Assembly (NCBI RefSeq): GCF_026547205.1
Contig: NZ_CP106877.1
Coordinates: 1,080,771 to 1,144,770 of the forward strand
DNA length: 64,000 bases
From: Fervidibacillus halotolerans
GTDB lineage: Bacteria > Bacillota > Bacilli > Bacillales > Caldibacillaceae
Direction: 5' to 3'
The notes under the pieces were generated by a model that had not been told where the DNA came from, did not search any database, and was given only the letters and a program-made list of their open reading frames with translations. Positions 1 through 8,961 of the stretch are shown one piece after another. Each line of letters opens with the position of its first letter. The first letter of the stretch is position 1. A program made the position numbers and the translations under genes.

Positions 1-1079
1 GATTGTTCAAAGAATTGTTGACGGACGGATTCTTGATATCTTCTCCCCTTTAACAACGCCCATTCTTTCCACGGAACGGATTTTGGGAAATCGATGTGTA
101 ATAATTCCTTCAATCCTTCTTTAATATCCGATAAAATGCCAAGGGTAGGAGGAAAGCTTTTTCCAATCGTGTCATATTCTATGTCAATATGAATGAGTGT
201 TTTATCATGTGTTATGAGTTGATAATCATTCGTTGTAATTTCCGATAATCTCGTTCCTAAGGCGAAAATGAGATCTGCTTCTTGTACGGTTTGAATCACT
301 TCCTTCCCCATTCCTATTCCCATATGACCGACGTATAATGGATGATTGTTTGGGAATACATCGTGCCGTCGAAAGGAGGCGAAAACGGGAAATGAAAATG
401 TTTCAGCTACTTGAACTAGGACTGTTTCCGCCTTCGCTTGTTTAACTCCCCCTCCAGCAATGATTACCGGTCTTTTTGCCCTTTCCATCCAACTTTTTAT
501 TTCTTTTAATTCATCGGAGGAGGGCTTTGGTTTTGGTCGCATCATTTTCGGAGCAAAATTCATTACCCCCTCCTTTTTTAATACATCTTCTGGAAGGGAG
601 ATGACCACAGGACCTGGTCGGCCGCTTTGAGCGATGCGGAATCCCCGTTGAACGAGTTCAGGAATTCTTTCTGGATCTTGAATCTCCACGGTCCATTTGG
701 CGATCGGTTGGAATAGACGGGGAATATCGATTTCTTGAAATCCTTCTCTCCCTAAAAATTTGCTGTGTACTTGTCCGATAAAGATGATCATTGGAGTGGA
801 ATCTTGTTTTGCCGTATGAACCCCAATGGATAAATTTGTAGCACCGACTCCCCTCGTCGCAAAGACAACCCCTGGTTTTAAAGACGCCTTTGCATATCCT
901 TCTGCCATAAAGGCTGCTCCCCCTTCGTGACGGGCGGAAATAACTTGGATTTTTTTTTCGTCATATAAAGCATCCAATATCGGCAAAAAGCTTTCTCCAG
1001 GGACAGTGAAAACCTTTGAAACCCCTTCAATTTTTAAACATTCAACAACCGCTTTTGCACCATTGATTTTCTGTTTCAT
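1..1079 (-). CDS. Thiamine-diphosphate-dependent enzyme, acetolactate synthase-like (partial, 3' end outside window)
   Basis: An open frame of 359 codons runs from an ATG at 1079 off the window edge without a stop. The start follows the aminotransferase stop by one base (TAACATG) and has a GAGGTGGG ribosome site inside that gene's end. The protein begins MKQKINGAKAVVECLKIEGV and shows the N-terminal pyrimidine-binding fold of the acetolactate synthase/benzoylformate decarboxylase superfamily: TVPGESFLPILDAL, then ARHEGGAAFMAEGYAK with the glutamate that activates the cofactor, then TRGVGATNLSIGVHTA. The middle domain follows, including VIIAGGGVKQAK. The C-terminal TPP-binding domain is outside the window. 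Last gene seen of a five-gene operon with CoA-transferase and acyl-CoA dehydrogenase, so a catabolic 2-oxoacid role is more likely than branched-chain synthesis; substrate unknown. Confidence 0.85.
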   Translation of the reverse strand, partial: MKQKINGAKAVVECLKIEGVSKVFTVPGESFLPILDALYDEKKIQVISARHEGGAAFMAEGYAKASLKPGVVFATRGVGATNLSIGVHTAKQDSTPMIIFIGQVHSKFLGREGFQEIDIPRLFQPIAKWTVEIQDPERIPELVQRGFRIAQSGRPGPVVISLPEDVLKKEGVMNFAPKMMRPKPKPSSDELKEIKSWMERAKRPVIIAGGGVKQAKAETVLVQVAETFSFPVFASFRRHDVFPNNHPLYVGHMGIGMGKEVIQTVQEADLIFALGTRLSEITTNDYQLITHDKTLIHIDIEYDTIGKSFPPTLGILSDIKEGLKELLHIDFPKSVPWKEWALLKGRRYQESVRQQFFEQ

Positions 1080-1080
1080 G

Positions 1081-2256
1081 TTAACCCACCTCAAATGGAT
1101 CCCACTTTTCTAACCGCTTTTCGATTTGTTCAATGGATTTTTCATTTACCGATAAGGATATGCGTACATACCCTTCACCCCGTTTTCCGAAGGCTGTTCC
1201 CGGTGTGACAACAATCCCCCTTTGATCCAATAGTTTTGCGGCAAATGAAACGGATGTGAATGGAGGGGGAATTTTCGCCCAAAGAAAAATCGTTCCTTTT
1301 GGTTTTTGGATTTGTAAACCTTTTTTCGTAAATATTTCATACATTTTTTTCATCCGCTTTTCGAAAATTCGGTTGTTTTCAAAAACAGCGGATAAATCAC
1401 TTGTTAATGCAGTAGCTGCTGCCTTTTGAATCGGTAAAAATTGGGATGTATCCACATGGCTTTTCAAGATCGATAAGGATCGAATTAAATCCGGATTTCC
1501 AACAACATAACCGATCCGCCATCCTGTCATATTGAAACTTTTCGATAAGCTACCGAACTCCACGGCTATTTCTTTTGCTTTGGGCACTTGTAAAATACTC
1601 GGTGATCGATAATTTCCAAAGGTGACAAGATCGTAGGCATTGTCATGGGCGATGAAAATGCCGTGGACTTTTCCAAATTCGATGGCTTCTTTAAAAAGAT
1701 TTAAATTGGCCGTAGCTGTTGTAGGATTTGAAGGATAATTTAATATCATCAATTTTCCCGTTTCTTTCTGTTCCTCCGTAATCTTCTGATACATTGGTTT
1801 AAATCCGTTTTGTTCATCTAATGGTAAATCGATTACCGTTCCCCGTGCTAAATGAACGGCCGAACGATAGACGGGATACCCAGGATCTGGTACAAGCACA
1901 CCATCGTTCGGATCAATGACCGCTTGGATGAAATTTGCGATACCTTCCTTTGAACCGATTAAAGCTAAAATCTCTGAGTCTGGATCTAAATTGACATCGT
2001 ATCTTTTTTTGTAATAATACTGAACGGCTTCTTTAAATTCTTGACAACCTTCATACGGAGAATATCGATGATTCGAAGGATTTTTCGCCTCTTCGATCAT
2101 TCGATCCACGATAAACTGGGGTGTTGGCAAATCAGGGGAACCGATGCCTAAGTCGATAATTTCGACCCCCCGTTGTTCCAGTTCCTTTTTCTTTTGATGG
2201 AACTGGGAAAATAAATACGGTGGTAACGTCCCGATTTTTTTTGAAGCAAATTGCAT
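1081..2256 (-). CDS. Class I/II pyridoxal-phosphate aminotransferase (LL-DAP aminotransferase-like)
   Basis: A 391-residue fold-type I aminotransferase. Visible landmarks are the N-terminal IIDLGIGSPDLPTP segment, the substrate-loop RYSPYEGCQEFKEAV, the cofactor-contacting LNYPSNPTTA and HDNAYDLVTF segments, and the Schiff-base lysine in FGSLSKSFNMTGWRIGYV (about residue 236). The C-terminal arginine that binds the substrate carboxylate is in EGYVRISLSV. The family includes LL-diaminopimelate aminotransferases, but Bacillaceae normally make lysine by the acetylated route, and the operon context (CoA-transferase, acyl-CoA dehydrogenase, TPP enzyme) suggests transamination of a catabolised amino acid. 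It is followed after one base by the TPP enzyme, so the two are translationally close. Exact substrate unknown. Confidence 0.85.
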   Translation of the reverse strand: MQFASKKIGTLPPYLFSQFHQKKKELEQRGVEIIDLGIGSPDLPTPQFIVDRMIEEAKNPSNHRYSPYEGCQEFKEAVQYYYKKRYDVNLDPDSEILALIGSKEGIANFIQAVIDPNDGVLVPDPGYPVYRSAVHLARGTVIDLPLDEQNGFKPMYQKITEEQKETGKLMILNYPSNPTTATANLNLFKEAIEFGKVHGIFIAHDNAYDLVTFGNYRSPSILQVPKAKEIAVEFGSLSKSFNMTGWRIGYVVGNPDLIRSLSILKSHVDTSQFLPIQKAAATALTSDLSAVFENNRIFEKRMKKMYEIFTKKGLQIQKPKGTIFLWAKIPPPFTSVSFAAKLLDQRGIVVTPGTAFGKRGEGYVRISLSVNEKSIEQIEKRLEKWDPFEVG

Positions 2257-2316
2257 TCAATTCCCCCTTTCAAAATATATAAGTCCTTTTCGTAACGAAC
2301 TTTATTTTAATTAATA

Positions 2317-3900
2317 TTAAACTCCCTTTTTTTCATCCGTTATTTTTGGGGAAGTTTTCATTTGGAAAAACAAAAAGATGGCGATTAACATTAGGAAAAC
2401 AGTTGCGAATCCAACCCAAACATTTCCAGTTAGTCCGAGGACAAGATAGCCGATACTTGCAATAGTTGCTGAAGTAAGCGCATAAGGTAATTGGGTCGTC
2501 ACATGGTCAATATGATGACAATTGGCACCAGTCGATGACAAAATGGTTGTATCGGAAATGGGTGAACAATGGTCGCCAAATACCGCCCCTGCTAAAACGG
2601 AAGCCATCATTGGAAGTATCAATGAGGGTTCTGTATTGGCAGCAATCGTTCCCGCAATCGGTAATAAAAGGGCAAAGGAACCCCAGGATGTCCCGGTGGA
2701 AAGGGCGATAAATCCTGCAGTGATAAACATCATAAATGGAAGAAACATCGGATTTAAATTGGACGTCTCGATTACACCTGCTAAATAAGCCCCTGTTTTT
2801 AATTCATCGATTAAGGAAGTAATCATCCAGGCGAAAACCAAAATCAATAGGGCAGGTACCATGGATTTACTACCTTCTTTGATTCCTAATAAAAGCAATC
2901 GATGTAGTTGATCATTTTTTCGATTTCCAATCAACAACAAAATCATCGTTAAACAGACGGTAAAAAGTCCACCATATAGTAAAGCTAAAGAAACATCCGC
3001 ACTTCCGAAAATTTGAATGAGGTCACCTTCAGACTCCAAATTTTGCTTTCCGTTCATGTACATGACGATAATTGTGGAAAGAAATAATCCGATAATCGGG
3101 ATGAATAAATCTCGAATAGTACCGTTTTCATTTATTGGCAACTTTCTTTTTTGTATCGATGGTTGAAATTGTTCTTCCATCCCTTCTTCTCTCTCTGAAT
3201 GCATCCTTTTTTGTTCGAAATGTTTCATCGGTCCAAAATCTTTTTTCGTTACGATGATTATAAAAAGGAAGCCTAACGCTGCCCATACGTAAAAATTCAT
3301 TGGAATCATTTCTATAAAACTACCTAAAGCGCTTTTTCCGGTGATGCCAATGGTCATGAAAACTGAACCGATCAAGCCGATAATATAGGCCCCCCAGCTT
3401 GAAATCGGAGAAATCACACAAATCGGTGCTGCTGTCGAATCGACGATATAAGCTAATTTCGCCCGTGAAATATGATGACGATCCGTCAACGGTCGAGCAA
3501 CTTGACCGACAGCTAAACTATTAAAATAGTCATCGATAAAAACGATTATCCCGAGCACCATCGTCATTAGTTGGGCACCGACCTTTGTTTTCACACGCAT
3601 CATCATCCAATCACCAAAAGCTTTCGCTCCACCGGTCATCGTTACGAAGGTGGTGATGACGCCAAGCATGAGAATAAATAATAAAATAAACACATTCCAC
3701 GTATTGATCTGACCGTTATCCCAAAATACTCCGAAAAAACTATCCCGAAGGTAAGAGAAAGTCGTGATTGGTTGGAAATTTGCAACAAATAAAGCTGAAA
3801 ACAAAATACCGATTCCTAAAGAAAGCAAGACCCGTTTCGTTAATAGCACCATGATAATCGCAATCAGTGGTGGTATTATGGACCACACTGTACCTGCCAT
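2317..3900 (-). CDS. NhaC-family Na+/H+ (or substrate/H+) antiporter
   Basis: A 527-residue polytopic membrane protein with about eleven to twelve hydrophobic segments. It starts MAGTVWSIIPPLIAIIMVLL and carries the NhaC-type signatures VDSTAAPICVISPISSWGAY (about residue 150) and the C-terminal STGTSWGSFALLLPIAG and VFGDHCSPISDTTILSS. A hydrophilic cytoplasmic loop with many charges lies around residues 222-255. NhaC members exchange sodium for protons, and some (MleN, TetA(L)-like variants) exchange organic acids instead. It sits between the acyl-CoA dehydrogenase and aminotransferase genes in the same orientation, so it may move the operon's substrate or rebalance sodium co-imported with it. 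Gaps of 60 and 114 bases flank it. Confidence 0.85.
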   Translation of the reverse strand: MAGTVWSIIPPLIAIIMVLLTKRVLLSLGIGILFSALFVANFQPITTFSYLRDSFFGVFWDNGQINTWNVFILLFILMLGVITTFVTMTGGAKAFGDWMMMRVKTKVGAQLMTMVLGIIVFIDDYFNSLAVGQVARPLTDRHHISRAKLAYIVDSTAAPICVISPISSWGAYIIGLIGSVFMTIGITGKSALGSFIEMIPMNFYVWAALGFLFIIIVTKKDFGPMKHFEQKRMHSEREEGMEEQFQPSIQKRKLPINENGTIRDLFIPIIGLFLSTIIVMYMNGKQNLESEGDLIQIFGSADVSLALLYGGLFTVCLTMILLLIGNRKNDQLHRLLLLGIKEGSKSMVPALLILVFAWMITSLIDELKTGAYLAGVIETSNLNPMFLPFMMFITAGFIALSTGTSWGSFALLLPIAGTIAANTEPSLILPMMASVLAGAVFGDHCSPISDTTILSSTGANCHHIDHVTTQLPYALTSATIASIGYLVLGLTGNVWVGFATVFLMLIAIFLFFQMKTSPKITDEKKGV

Positions 3901-4014
3901 CGTTTTCCCTCCAGAGTTTTGAAAAAATTTGACAATGAATCTTTGAAATATCCAATTGTTCTACCCTTTTTGTCGATTTCCCTCTTTTAAGTTATCGAAA
4001 TGATGGGTAGCATA

Positions 4015-5214
4015 TTAATTTTCAAAATGTCCTTCCCACGGGGGCAGTGTTTTATGAAGTGGTTTGTCCTTTCTTATGCCGAGCACGTATTCCGCCTGCA
4101 TGATCGTATGAATTTCCCGTGTTCCTTCATATATGACCGGTGCCTTCGAATTTCGTAAATAACGTTCAACCGGGTATTCATCGGAATAACCGTATGCGCC
4201 GTGAATTTGAACGGCATCATCGGCTGCTTTATTAGCGAAATCACACGCTTGCCATTTAGCTAAAGAGGTTTCACGGGTATTTCGTTTTCCTTGATTTTTT
4301 AATTCCCCTGCCCGGTACACAAGTAAACGACTCATTTGCAGGCCTGCTTCCATATTGGCAATCATTTGTTGAACGAGTTGATGGTGTCCAATCGGTTTTC
4401 CAAAGGTTTCTCGTTCTTTACAATATTTCACGCTCGCTTCAAGACAAGCGCTAATTAGTCCGACAGCACCGGCAGCAACGGTAAAGCGACCATTATCTAG
4501 TGCACTCATGGCAATTTTAAACCCTTCTCCTTCTTCGCCAAGCAAATTTTCTTTCGGTACTTTAACATGATCGAAAAATAATTCCCCTGTATTCCCTGCT
4601 CGAATTCCGAGTTTTCCTTTTATCGGACGGGTCGAAAACCCTTCCATTCCTCTTTCAACAATGAAGGCGGATATCCCGTGATGCTTTTTTGATCGGTCCG
4701 TATAGGCGAAGACGATAAAATGGTCGGCAAGATCGGAAAGGGAAATCCATGTTTTTTGGCCATTTAATATATACCAATCTCCATCCCTTACTGCTCTCGT
4801 TTGTATAGCTGCCACGTCGGATCCTGCTTGAGGTTCCGTTAATCCGAATGCACCGATCTTCTCCCCTTTCGCTTGGGGAACTAAATATTTTTGTTTTTGT
4901 TCCTCCGTACCCCATTGAAGCAATGTTAAACTATTTAATCCGGTATGGACGCTTACGGCCGTGCGAAAGGCAGTATCTCCCCGTTCCAACTCTTCACATA
5001 CGATGGCAAGGGAGTTATAATCCATCCCACTTCCACCGTACTTTTCTGGAATACAAACTCCCATCAAACCGAGTTCGGCTAATCGTTTTAAAATATTCGG
5101 ATCGAAATATCCTTGCCGATCCCATTTCCGTATATTGGGCATAATTTCCCGATCGACAAACTGCCGAACGGTTTTTCGTAATAAAATTTGTTCTTCTGTA
5201 AAATCAAAATTCAT
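4015..5214 (-). CDS. Acyl-CoA dehydrogenase
   Basis: A 399-residue FAD-dependent acyl-CoA dehydrogenase that would introduce a 2,3-double bond into an acyl-CoA. I start at the ATG of MNFDFTEEQILLRKTV; the longer TTG reading adds seven residues encoded by the GGGAGGT ribosome site itself. Domains run in the normal order: N-terminal helical domain, FAD-contacting GAFGLTEPQAGSDVAAI (about 125-141), WISLSDLADHF strand, and the C-terminal helical domain with KYCKERETFGKPIGHHQLVQ and IHGAYGYSDEYPVERYLRN. The catalytic base is the glutamate of APVIYEGTREIHTIM. Close resemblance to glutaryl-CoA or short-chain dehydrogenases cannot be resolved by eye. It lies 24 bases behind the CoA-transferase, which presumably supplies its substrate. 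Confidence 0.9.
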   Translation of the reverse strand: MNFDFTEEQILLRKTVRQFVDREIMPNIRKWDRQGYFDPNILKRLAELGLMGVCIPEKYGGSGMDYNSLAIVCEELERGDTAFRTAVSVHTGLNSLTLLQWGTEEQKQKYLVPQAKGEKIGAFGLTEPQAGSDVAAIQTRAVRDGDWYILNGQKTWISLSDLADHFIVFAYTDRSKKHHGISAFIVERGMEGFSTRPIKGKLGIRAGNTGELFFDHVKVPKENLLGEEGEGFKIAMSALDNGRFTVAAGAVGLISACLEASVKYCKERETFGKPIGHHQLVQQMIANMEAGLQMSRLLVYRAGELKNQGKRNTRETSLAKWQACDFANKAADDAVQIHGAYGYSDEYPVERYLRNSKAPVIYEGTREIHTIMQAEYVLGIRKDKPLHKTLPPWEGHFEN

Positions 5215-5238
5215 CGAAACGTTACCTCCCCTCAACTT

Positions 5239-6390
5239 CTATAGTTCGATTCCGTATGTTTGTTGAATATAATCGTTGTGCTCACCGACATTCGGTGGAT
5301 GGTATCGATACGTAACCGGGGTCCGAGAAAGTTTTAATGGACTTCCGATCATTTTTAATTTCCCAGCAGTTGGATGATGGCATTCAATGAACATTTCCCT
5401 TTCTCTTAACTGTGGGTCTGTTACCACCTCATCGATCGTTTGAATCGGTCCACATGGAATCCCGTTTTCAATACATTTTTCTTGCCAATAGGCCGTAGAT
5501 TTCCTTTGAAAGATCGATTGAAGTATTTCCGTCAATCTTTTCCGATTTCGTACCCGATCGGGATTCGTTCGGAAACGGGGGTCCGTTTTGTATTGGGGTT
5601 TGTCGATGATCGTACATAGTTTTTGAAACTGATCATCGTTTCCAACGGCGATTACCATTTCTCCATCAAATGTGCGGAAGGTTTGATATGGAACGATATT
5701 GGCGTGATGGTTTCCGAGACGTTTCGGTATTTCTCCAGACATGAGATAATTGCTACCGATATTTACTAATGCGCTTACCGCTGCATCGTAGAGGGATATG
5801 TCCAACTTCTGTCCCCTACCCGATCGATTCCGTTCAATCAGTGCTCCTTGGATTCCGATGCATGCATATAGGCCCGTTAAAATATCTGTAATGGCTACAC
5901 CGGTCTTTTGTGGACCAGATTTTTCATCACCCGTAATGCTCATCAATCCACTCATTCCTTGAATAATAAAGTCATAGCCAGGTAAATGTTTGTATGGACC
6001 CGTTTCACCAAAACCGGTGATTGTACAATAGATTAATTTCGGATTAATCGAATGTAATGTTTCGTATCCGAGTCCTAATCGTTCCATCGTGCCCGTTTTA
6101 AAATTATGAATCAGGACATCGAAATCTTTGACAAGTTCTTTAATTGCTTCTTGTCCTTTTTCTGTCTTTAAATCGATCGTAATACATCGTTTATTCCGAT
6201 TTACACAAGCATAATAGGCACTGACTCCCTTTTGAAAAGGAGGTCCCCATTTTCTTGTATCATCGCTTCCACCCGGTGCCTCTACTTTGATTACTTCCGC
6301 CCCAAGGTCCCCTAAAATCATCGAACAAAGGGGGCCTGCTAAAACTCTTGATAAATCCAATACTTTGATGCGTTCTAAAGCACTTGTCAA
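5239..6390 (-). CDS. Family III (CaiB/BaiF) CoA-transferase
   Basis: A 383-residue family III CoA-transferase, the formyl-CoA/succinyl-CoA transferase type that swaps CoA between carboxylic acids. It begins at a TTG codon, supported by a GGGAGG ribosome site eight bases upstream. The N-terminal Rossmann-like part has VLDLSRVLAGPLCSMILGDLGAEVIKVE; the catalytic aspartate is in GVAITDILTGLYACIGIQGA (about residue 167); GPIQTIDEVVTDPQ and REMFIECHHPTAGKLKMIGS are typical C-terminal features. First gene of the minus-strand operon that continues into an acyl-CoA dehydrogenase, antiporter, aminotransferase and TPP enzyme. A CAATATATTG palindrome at 6417-6426 lies just upstream and could be an operator. 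The acceptor acid is unknown. Confidence 0.9.
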   Translation of the reverse strand: MTSALERIKVLDLSRVLAGPLCSMILGDLGAEVIKVEAPGGSDDTRKWGPPFQKGVSAYYACVNRNKRCITIDLKTEKGQEAIKELVKDFDVLIHNFKTGTMERLGLGYETLHSINPKLIYCTITGFGETGPYKHLPGYDFIIQGMSGLMSITGDEKSGPQKTGVAITDILTGLYACIGIQGALIERNRSGRGQKLDISLYDAAVSALVNIGSNYLMSGEIPKRLGNHHANIVPYQTFRTFDGEMVIAVGNDDQFQKLCTIIDKPQYKTDPRFRTNPDRVRNRKRLTEILQSIFQRKSTAYWQEKCIENGIPCGPIQTIDEVVTDPQLREREMFIECHHPTAGKLKMIGSPLKLSRTPVTYRYHPPNVGEHNDYIQQTYGIEL

Positions 6391-6460
6391 TACTTGTCCC
6401 TCCCAAATGTTCGATTCAATATATTGTATTCAGCAAATAGAAAAAAATATCTAAAAACGG

Positions 6461-6525
6461 AAAAAAGCCAGTCCGTTTTGAACAACTATGATAGGAAGTT
6501 GTAAAAATAACGAACTGGCTTTTTT
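6461..6525. terminator. Bidirectional terminator with nested hairpin downstream of uppP
   Basis: AAAAAAGCCAGTCCGTT at 6461-6477 pairs with AACGAACTGGCTTTTTT near 6509-6525 (one G-T wobble), with A and T tracts on both flanks. The loop holds a second short dyad (acaact/agttgt). It closes uppP on the minus strand and precedes the CoA-transferase operon. Confidence 0.85.
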
Positions 6526-6551
6526 ATGGGAATTTTTCAATATGTACATGT

Positions 6552-7364
6552 TTAAGTAATGATAAAAAGTAGAATACTTAAAGCAAAACAATAATAGGCA
6601 AAGTATTTTAGATTTCCCCGTTCGACAATCCCCTTAAACCACTTTAAAGAAATATAGGAAAAAATAAAGGATAAAATAAAAGCAATCGTATTCGGGATCA
6701 ACAATTCATTCACTTGAAAATCTTTGAAGGATAAAATTGCTGTTCCTAAACTGACGGGAATGTACAATAAAAATGAAAATAAAAAGGCTGTCTCCCGTTT
6801 CATCCCGATTCCTAAAGCAGCAACAATCGTCGCACCGGAACGACTAATGCCGGGGATTAAAGCGAAACTTTGGGCCACTCCAACGACGAGGGCGTCAGTT
6901 ATTGATATATTTTTCTCCCCTTTTCTCCCTTTTAAGTTTCGAATCATCCATAAAGCGAACCCGGTAATAAATAGGGCACCTGCTAGATAATGCAAATCTT
7001 TAAAGGTTTCAGCAATTTCATCTTCAAATAAAATGCCGACAACTCCGGCAGGAACGGTGGCAATGATTAGATAAAAAACAAATAAAAAGGAAGCTTTTTT
7101 TTCATCCCTTCTCGTAACGATATAGTCGATTGAACCTTTTGCTAGGGATAAAATATCCTTTTTAAAAAGGAGTAATACGGCCAAAAGGGAGGCAAAATTC
7201 ATCAAGATTTCAAAACTCATATCTTCATTTGTGCCTATACCAAAAAGCTTTTGGACGATTACCAAATGCCCGCTGGAAGAAACGGGGATCGGTTCGGTAA
7301 TTCCTTGTAAAATACCAAGGAAAGCATATTTTACTAAAACAATGAACGATTCCAAAGGATTCAC
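6552..7364 (-). CDS. uppP: Undecaprenyl-diphosphate phosphatase UppP/BacA
   Basis: A 270-residue integral membrane phosphatase that recycles undecaprenyl diphosphate, the lipid carrier of cell-wall synthesis, and can give bacitracin resistance. Diagnostic motifs are GITEPIPVSSSGHLVI near residues 20-35 and the second conserved PGISRSGATIVAALGIGM around 169-186, which together form the active site. About eight membrane segments are visible, and the length matches the family (about 265-275). It is a single-gene unit with a terminator directly downstream and a gap of 229 bases to the next gene upstream. Confidence 0.95.
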   Translation of the reverse strand: MNPLESFIVLVKYAFLGILQGITEPIPVSSSGHLVIVQKLFGIGTNEDMSFEILMNFASLLAVLLLFKKDILSLAKGSIDYIVTRRDEKKASFLFVFYLIIATVPAGVVGILFEDEIAETFKDLHYLAGALFITGFALWMIRNLKGRKGEKNISITDALVVGVAQSFALIPGISRSGATIVAALGIGMKRETAFLFSFLLYIPVSLGTAILSFKDFQVNELLIPNTIAFILSFIFSYISLKWFKGIVERGNLKYFAYYCFALSILLFIIT

Positions 7365-7507
7365 CTCAAACAGATAGATTTACGTATTATATCATAGCAT
7401 ACTGCCAATGGATGTAGTAACACTTGTATAAAAATATGCAAAAGGAAAAAATATAAGACATTTCTCAAACATTTCATTTCAAATTTATTTTCCAATATAG
7501 GAAAGAA

Positions 7508-7547
7508 ACCCCGATTAGGGAAGATTCTCGCTTCCACTAGTCGGGGT
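7508..7547 (-). terminator. Terminator of the glutamate-type symporter gene
   Basis: ACCCCGATTAGGGAAG and CTTCCACTAGTCGGGGT form a long near-perfect stem with a seven-base loop. On the minus strand it is followed by TTTCTTTCC, 47 bases beyond the symporter stop. Confidence 0.75.
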
Positions 7548-7593
7548 AACTTGTCATCATATAAAATCACTAATTGAAAAAAGTGCAATCCGA

Positions 7594-8865
7594 TTAAAGA
7601 GAAACGCTTTTTTGTTCATATAATTCTTCATTGTAAATTTTTTCGGCTCGCTTTTCTTCCCTTGCCCTTTCTGTCTCAGAGACAATCAGAGCACAAACCG
7701 CATCTCCTGTCACGTTAACGGCAGTTCTCGTCATGTCGAGAAGACGATCGATTCCAATGATCAAGGCGATTCCCTCAACAGGTAGGTTAACTGTTTGAAG
7801 GACCATCGCAAGCATAATCAACCCAGCACTAGGAACACTGGCTGTACCGATACTAGCTAAAACGGCTGTTAATACGACTGCTAAAAGTTGTCCCATCGAT
7901 AAGTCGGATCCAACGACTTGTGCGATAAAAATCGTTGCGACTCCTTGCATAATCGCTGTTCCATCCATATTTATCGTTGCACCTAACGGTTGGACGAAAC
8001 TAGATATGGATTTCGGTACATTTAATTTTTTCTGTGCAATATTCATCGACACTGGCAAGGTAGCACTACTGCTCGATGTACTAAAGGCGACCCCCATAGC
8101 TGGAAAGAGCGTTTTAAAGACATTGAATGGGTTTTGTTTTGTAAACAGAAATATGGATGTTCCGTACGTGACGAAAAGATGTAAAAATAAAGCTATAATG
8201 ATGACGATCATATACACGCCCATCGCCTGTATCGCATCGAATCCTTGTTCTCCAATGGCTTTGGCGATGAGTCCAAATGTTCCTAATGGCGCGAATTTCA
8301 TTACCATATTGACTAGGAACATCATAATTTCATTTCCTTGTTCAACAAAACGATAAACGATATTTGCCTTTTTACCTAAATAGCTTAAAGCTAACCCGAT
8401 AAAAATTGAAAAAACGATAATTTGCAACATGTTTCCTTCCACGAACGATTGAACTGGATTCGTCGGGATCATATTGAGGAGAGTGTCTATCATGGACGGG
8501 GCTTGTTTTGCGCTGAATTCGGCATTGGCTAAATCAAACTCGCCAACTTTCCCAGGTTTTAATACGTAGGCCAATCCGATTCCGAGGCTAATGGCAATAC
8601 TCGTCGTAATTAAAAAGAATGAGATCGTTTTTAACCCGATTCTACCCAATTTCTTCGGATCGCCTAATCCGGCTGTTCCCAATACGATTGAGAAAAATAC
8701 GAGTGGAACGACGAGCATTTTAATTAAATTTAAGAAAATGGTGCCTAAAGGGGTGAATACAAATTTGTTCACATACGGGAACATATTGTCAGCATACAAG
8801 TTCATGAATAAACCGACGATTGCTCCGAAAATGAGTGCAAAAATAATTTGTTTTGTTAATTTCAA
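7594..8865 (-). CDS. gltT: Dicarboxylate/amino acid:cation symporter (glutamate/aspartate type, DAACS family)
   Basis: A 423-residue secondary transporter of the Glt/EAAT family, importing glutamate, aspartate or C4-dicarboxylates with protons or sodium. The family hallmarks are all present: MLVVPLVFFSIVLGTAGLGD in the third helix, the serine-rich hairpin FSTSSSSATLPVSM (about 273-286) and the substrate-binding NMDGTAIMQGVATIF (about 306-320), then GIDRLLDMTRTAVNVTGDAV near the C-terminus. Length fits GltT (about 430) better than the cystine transporter TcyP. The symbol is therefore a best guess; dctP is the alternative. A c-di-AMP riboswitch with its own terminator lies in the 5' leader, so expression is expected to drop when c-di-AMP is high. 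Confidence 0.88.
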   Translation of the reverse strand: MKLTKQIIFALIFGAIVGLFMNLYADNMFPYVNKFVFTPLGTIFLNLIKMLVVPLVFFSIVLGTAGLGDPKKLGRIGLKTISFFLITTSIAISLGIGLAYVLKPGKVGEFDLANAEFSAKQAPSMIDTLLNMIPTNPVQSFVEGNMLQIIVFSIFIGLALSYLGKKANIVYRFVEQGNEIMMFLVNMVMKFAPLGTFGLIAKAIGEQGFDAIQAMGVYMIVIIIALFLHLFVTYGTSIFLFTKQNPFNVFKTLFPAMGVAFSTSSSSATLPVSMNIAQKKLNVPKSISSFVQPLGATINMDGTAIMQGVATIFIAQVVGSDLSMGQLLAVVLTAVLASIGTASVPSAGLIMLAMVLQTVNLPVEGIALIIGIDRLLDMTRTAVNVTGDAVCALIVSETERAREEKRAEKIYNEELYEQKSVSL

Positions 8866-8933
8866 TAGAATTCCTCCTTCTTTTTCATGTTAAAATTTCA
8901 AAAGTAAGAAATAAATTTCACGATTTAATGAAT

Positions 8934-8961
8934 AAAAAAACACAGAGGTAAAAACTCTGTG
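8934..8961 (-). terminator. Expression-platform terminator of the c-di-AMP riboswitch
   Basis: On the minus strand CACAGAG-TTTTTAC-CTCTGTG is followed directly by TTTTTTT. It lies between the aptamer and the symporter start codon and would stop transcription before the gene. Confidence 0.9.

Noticed and set aside
7361-7588. 75-codon minus-strand frame between uppP and the symporter
   Set aside because: It is covered by the symporter terminator hairpin, has no ribosome site and no homology clue.
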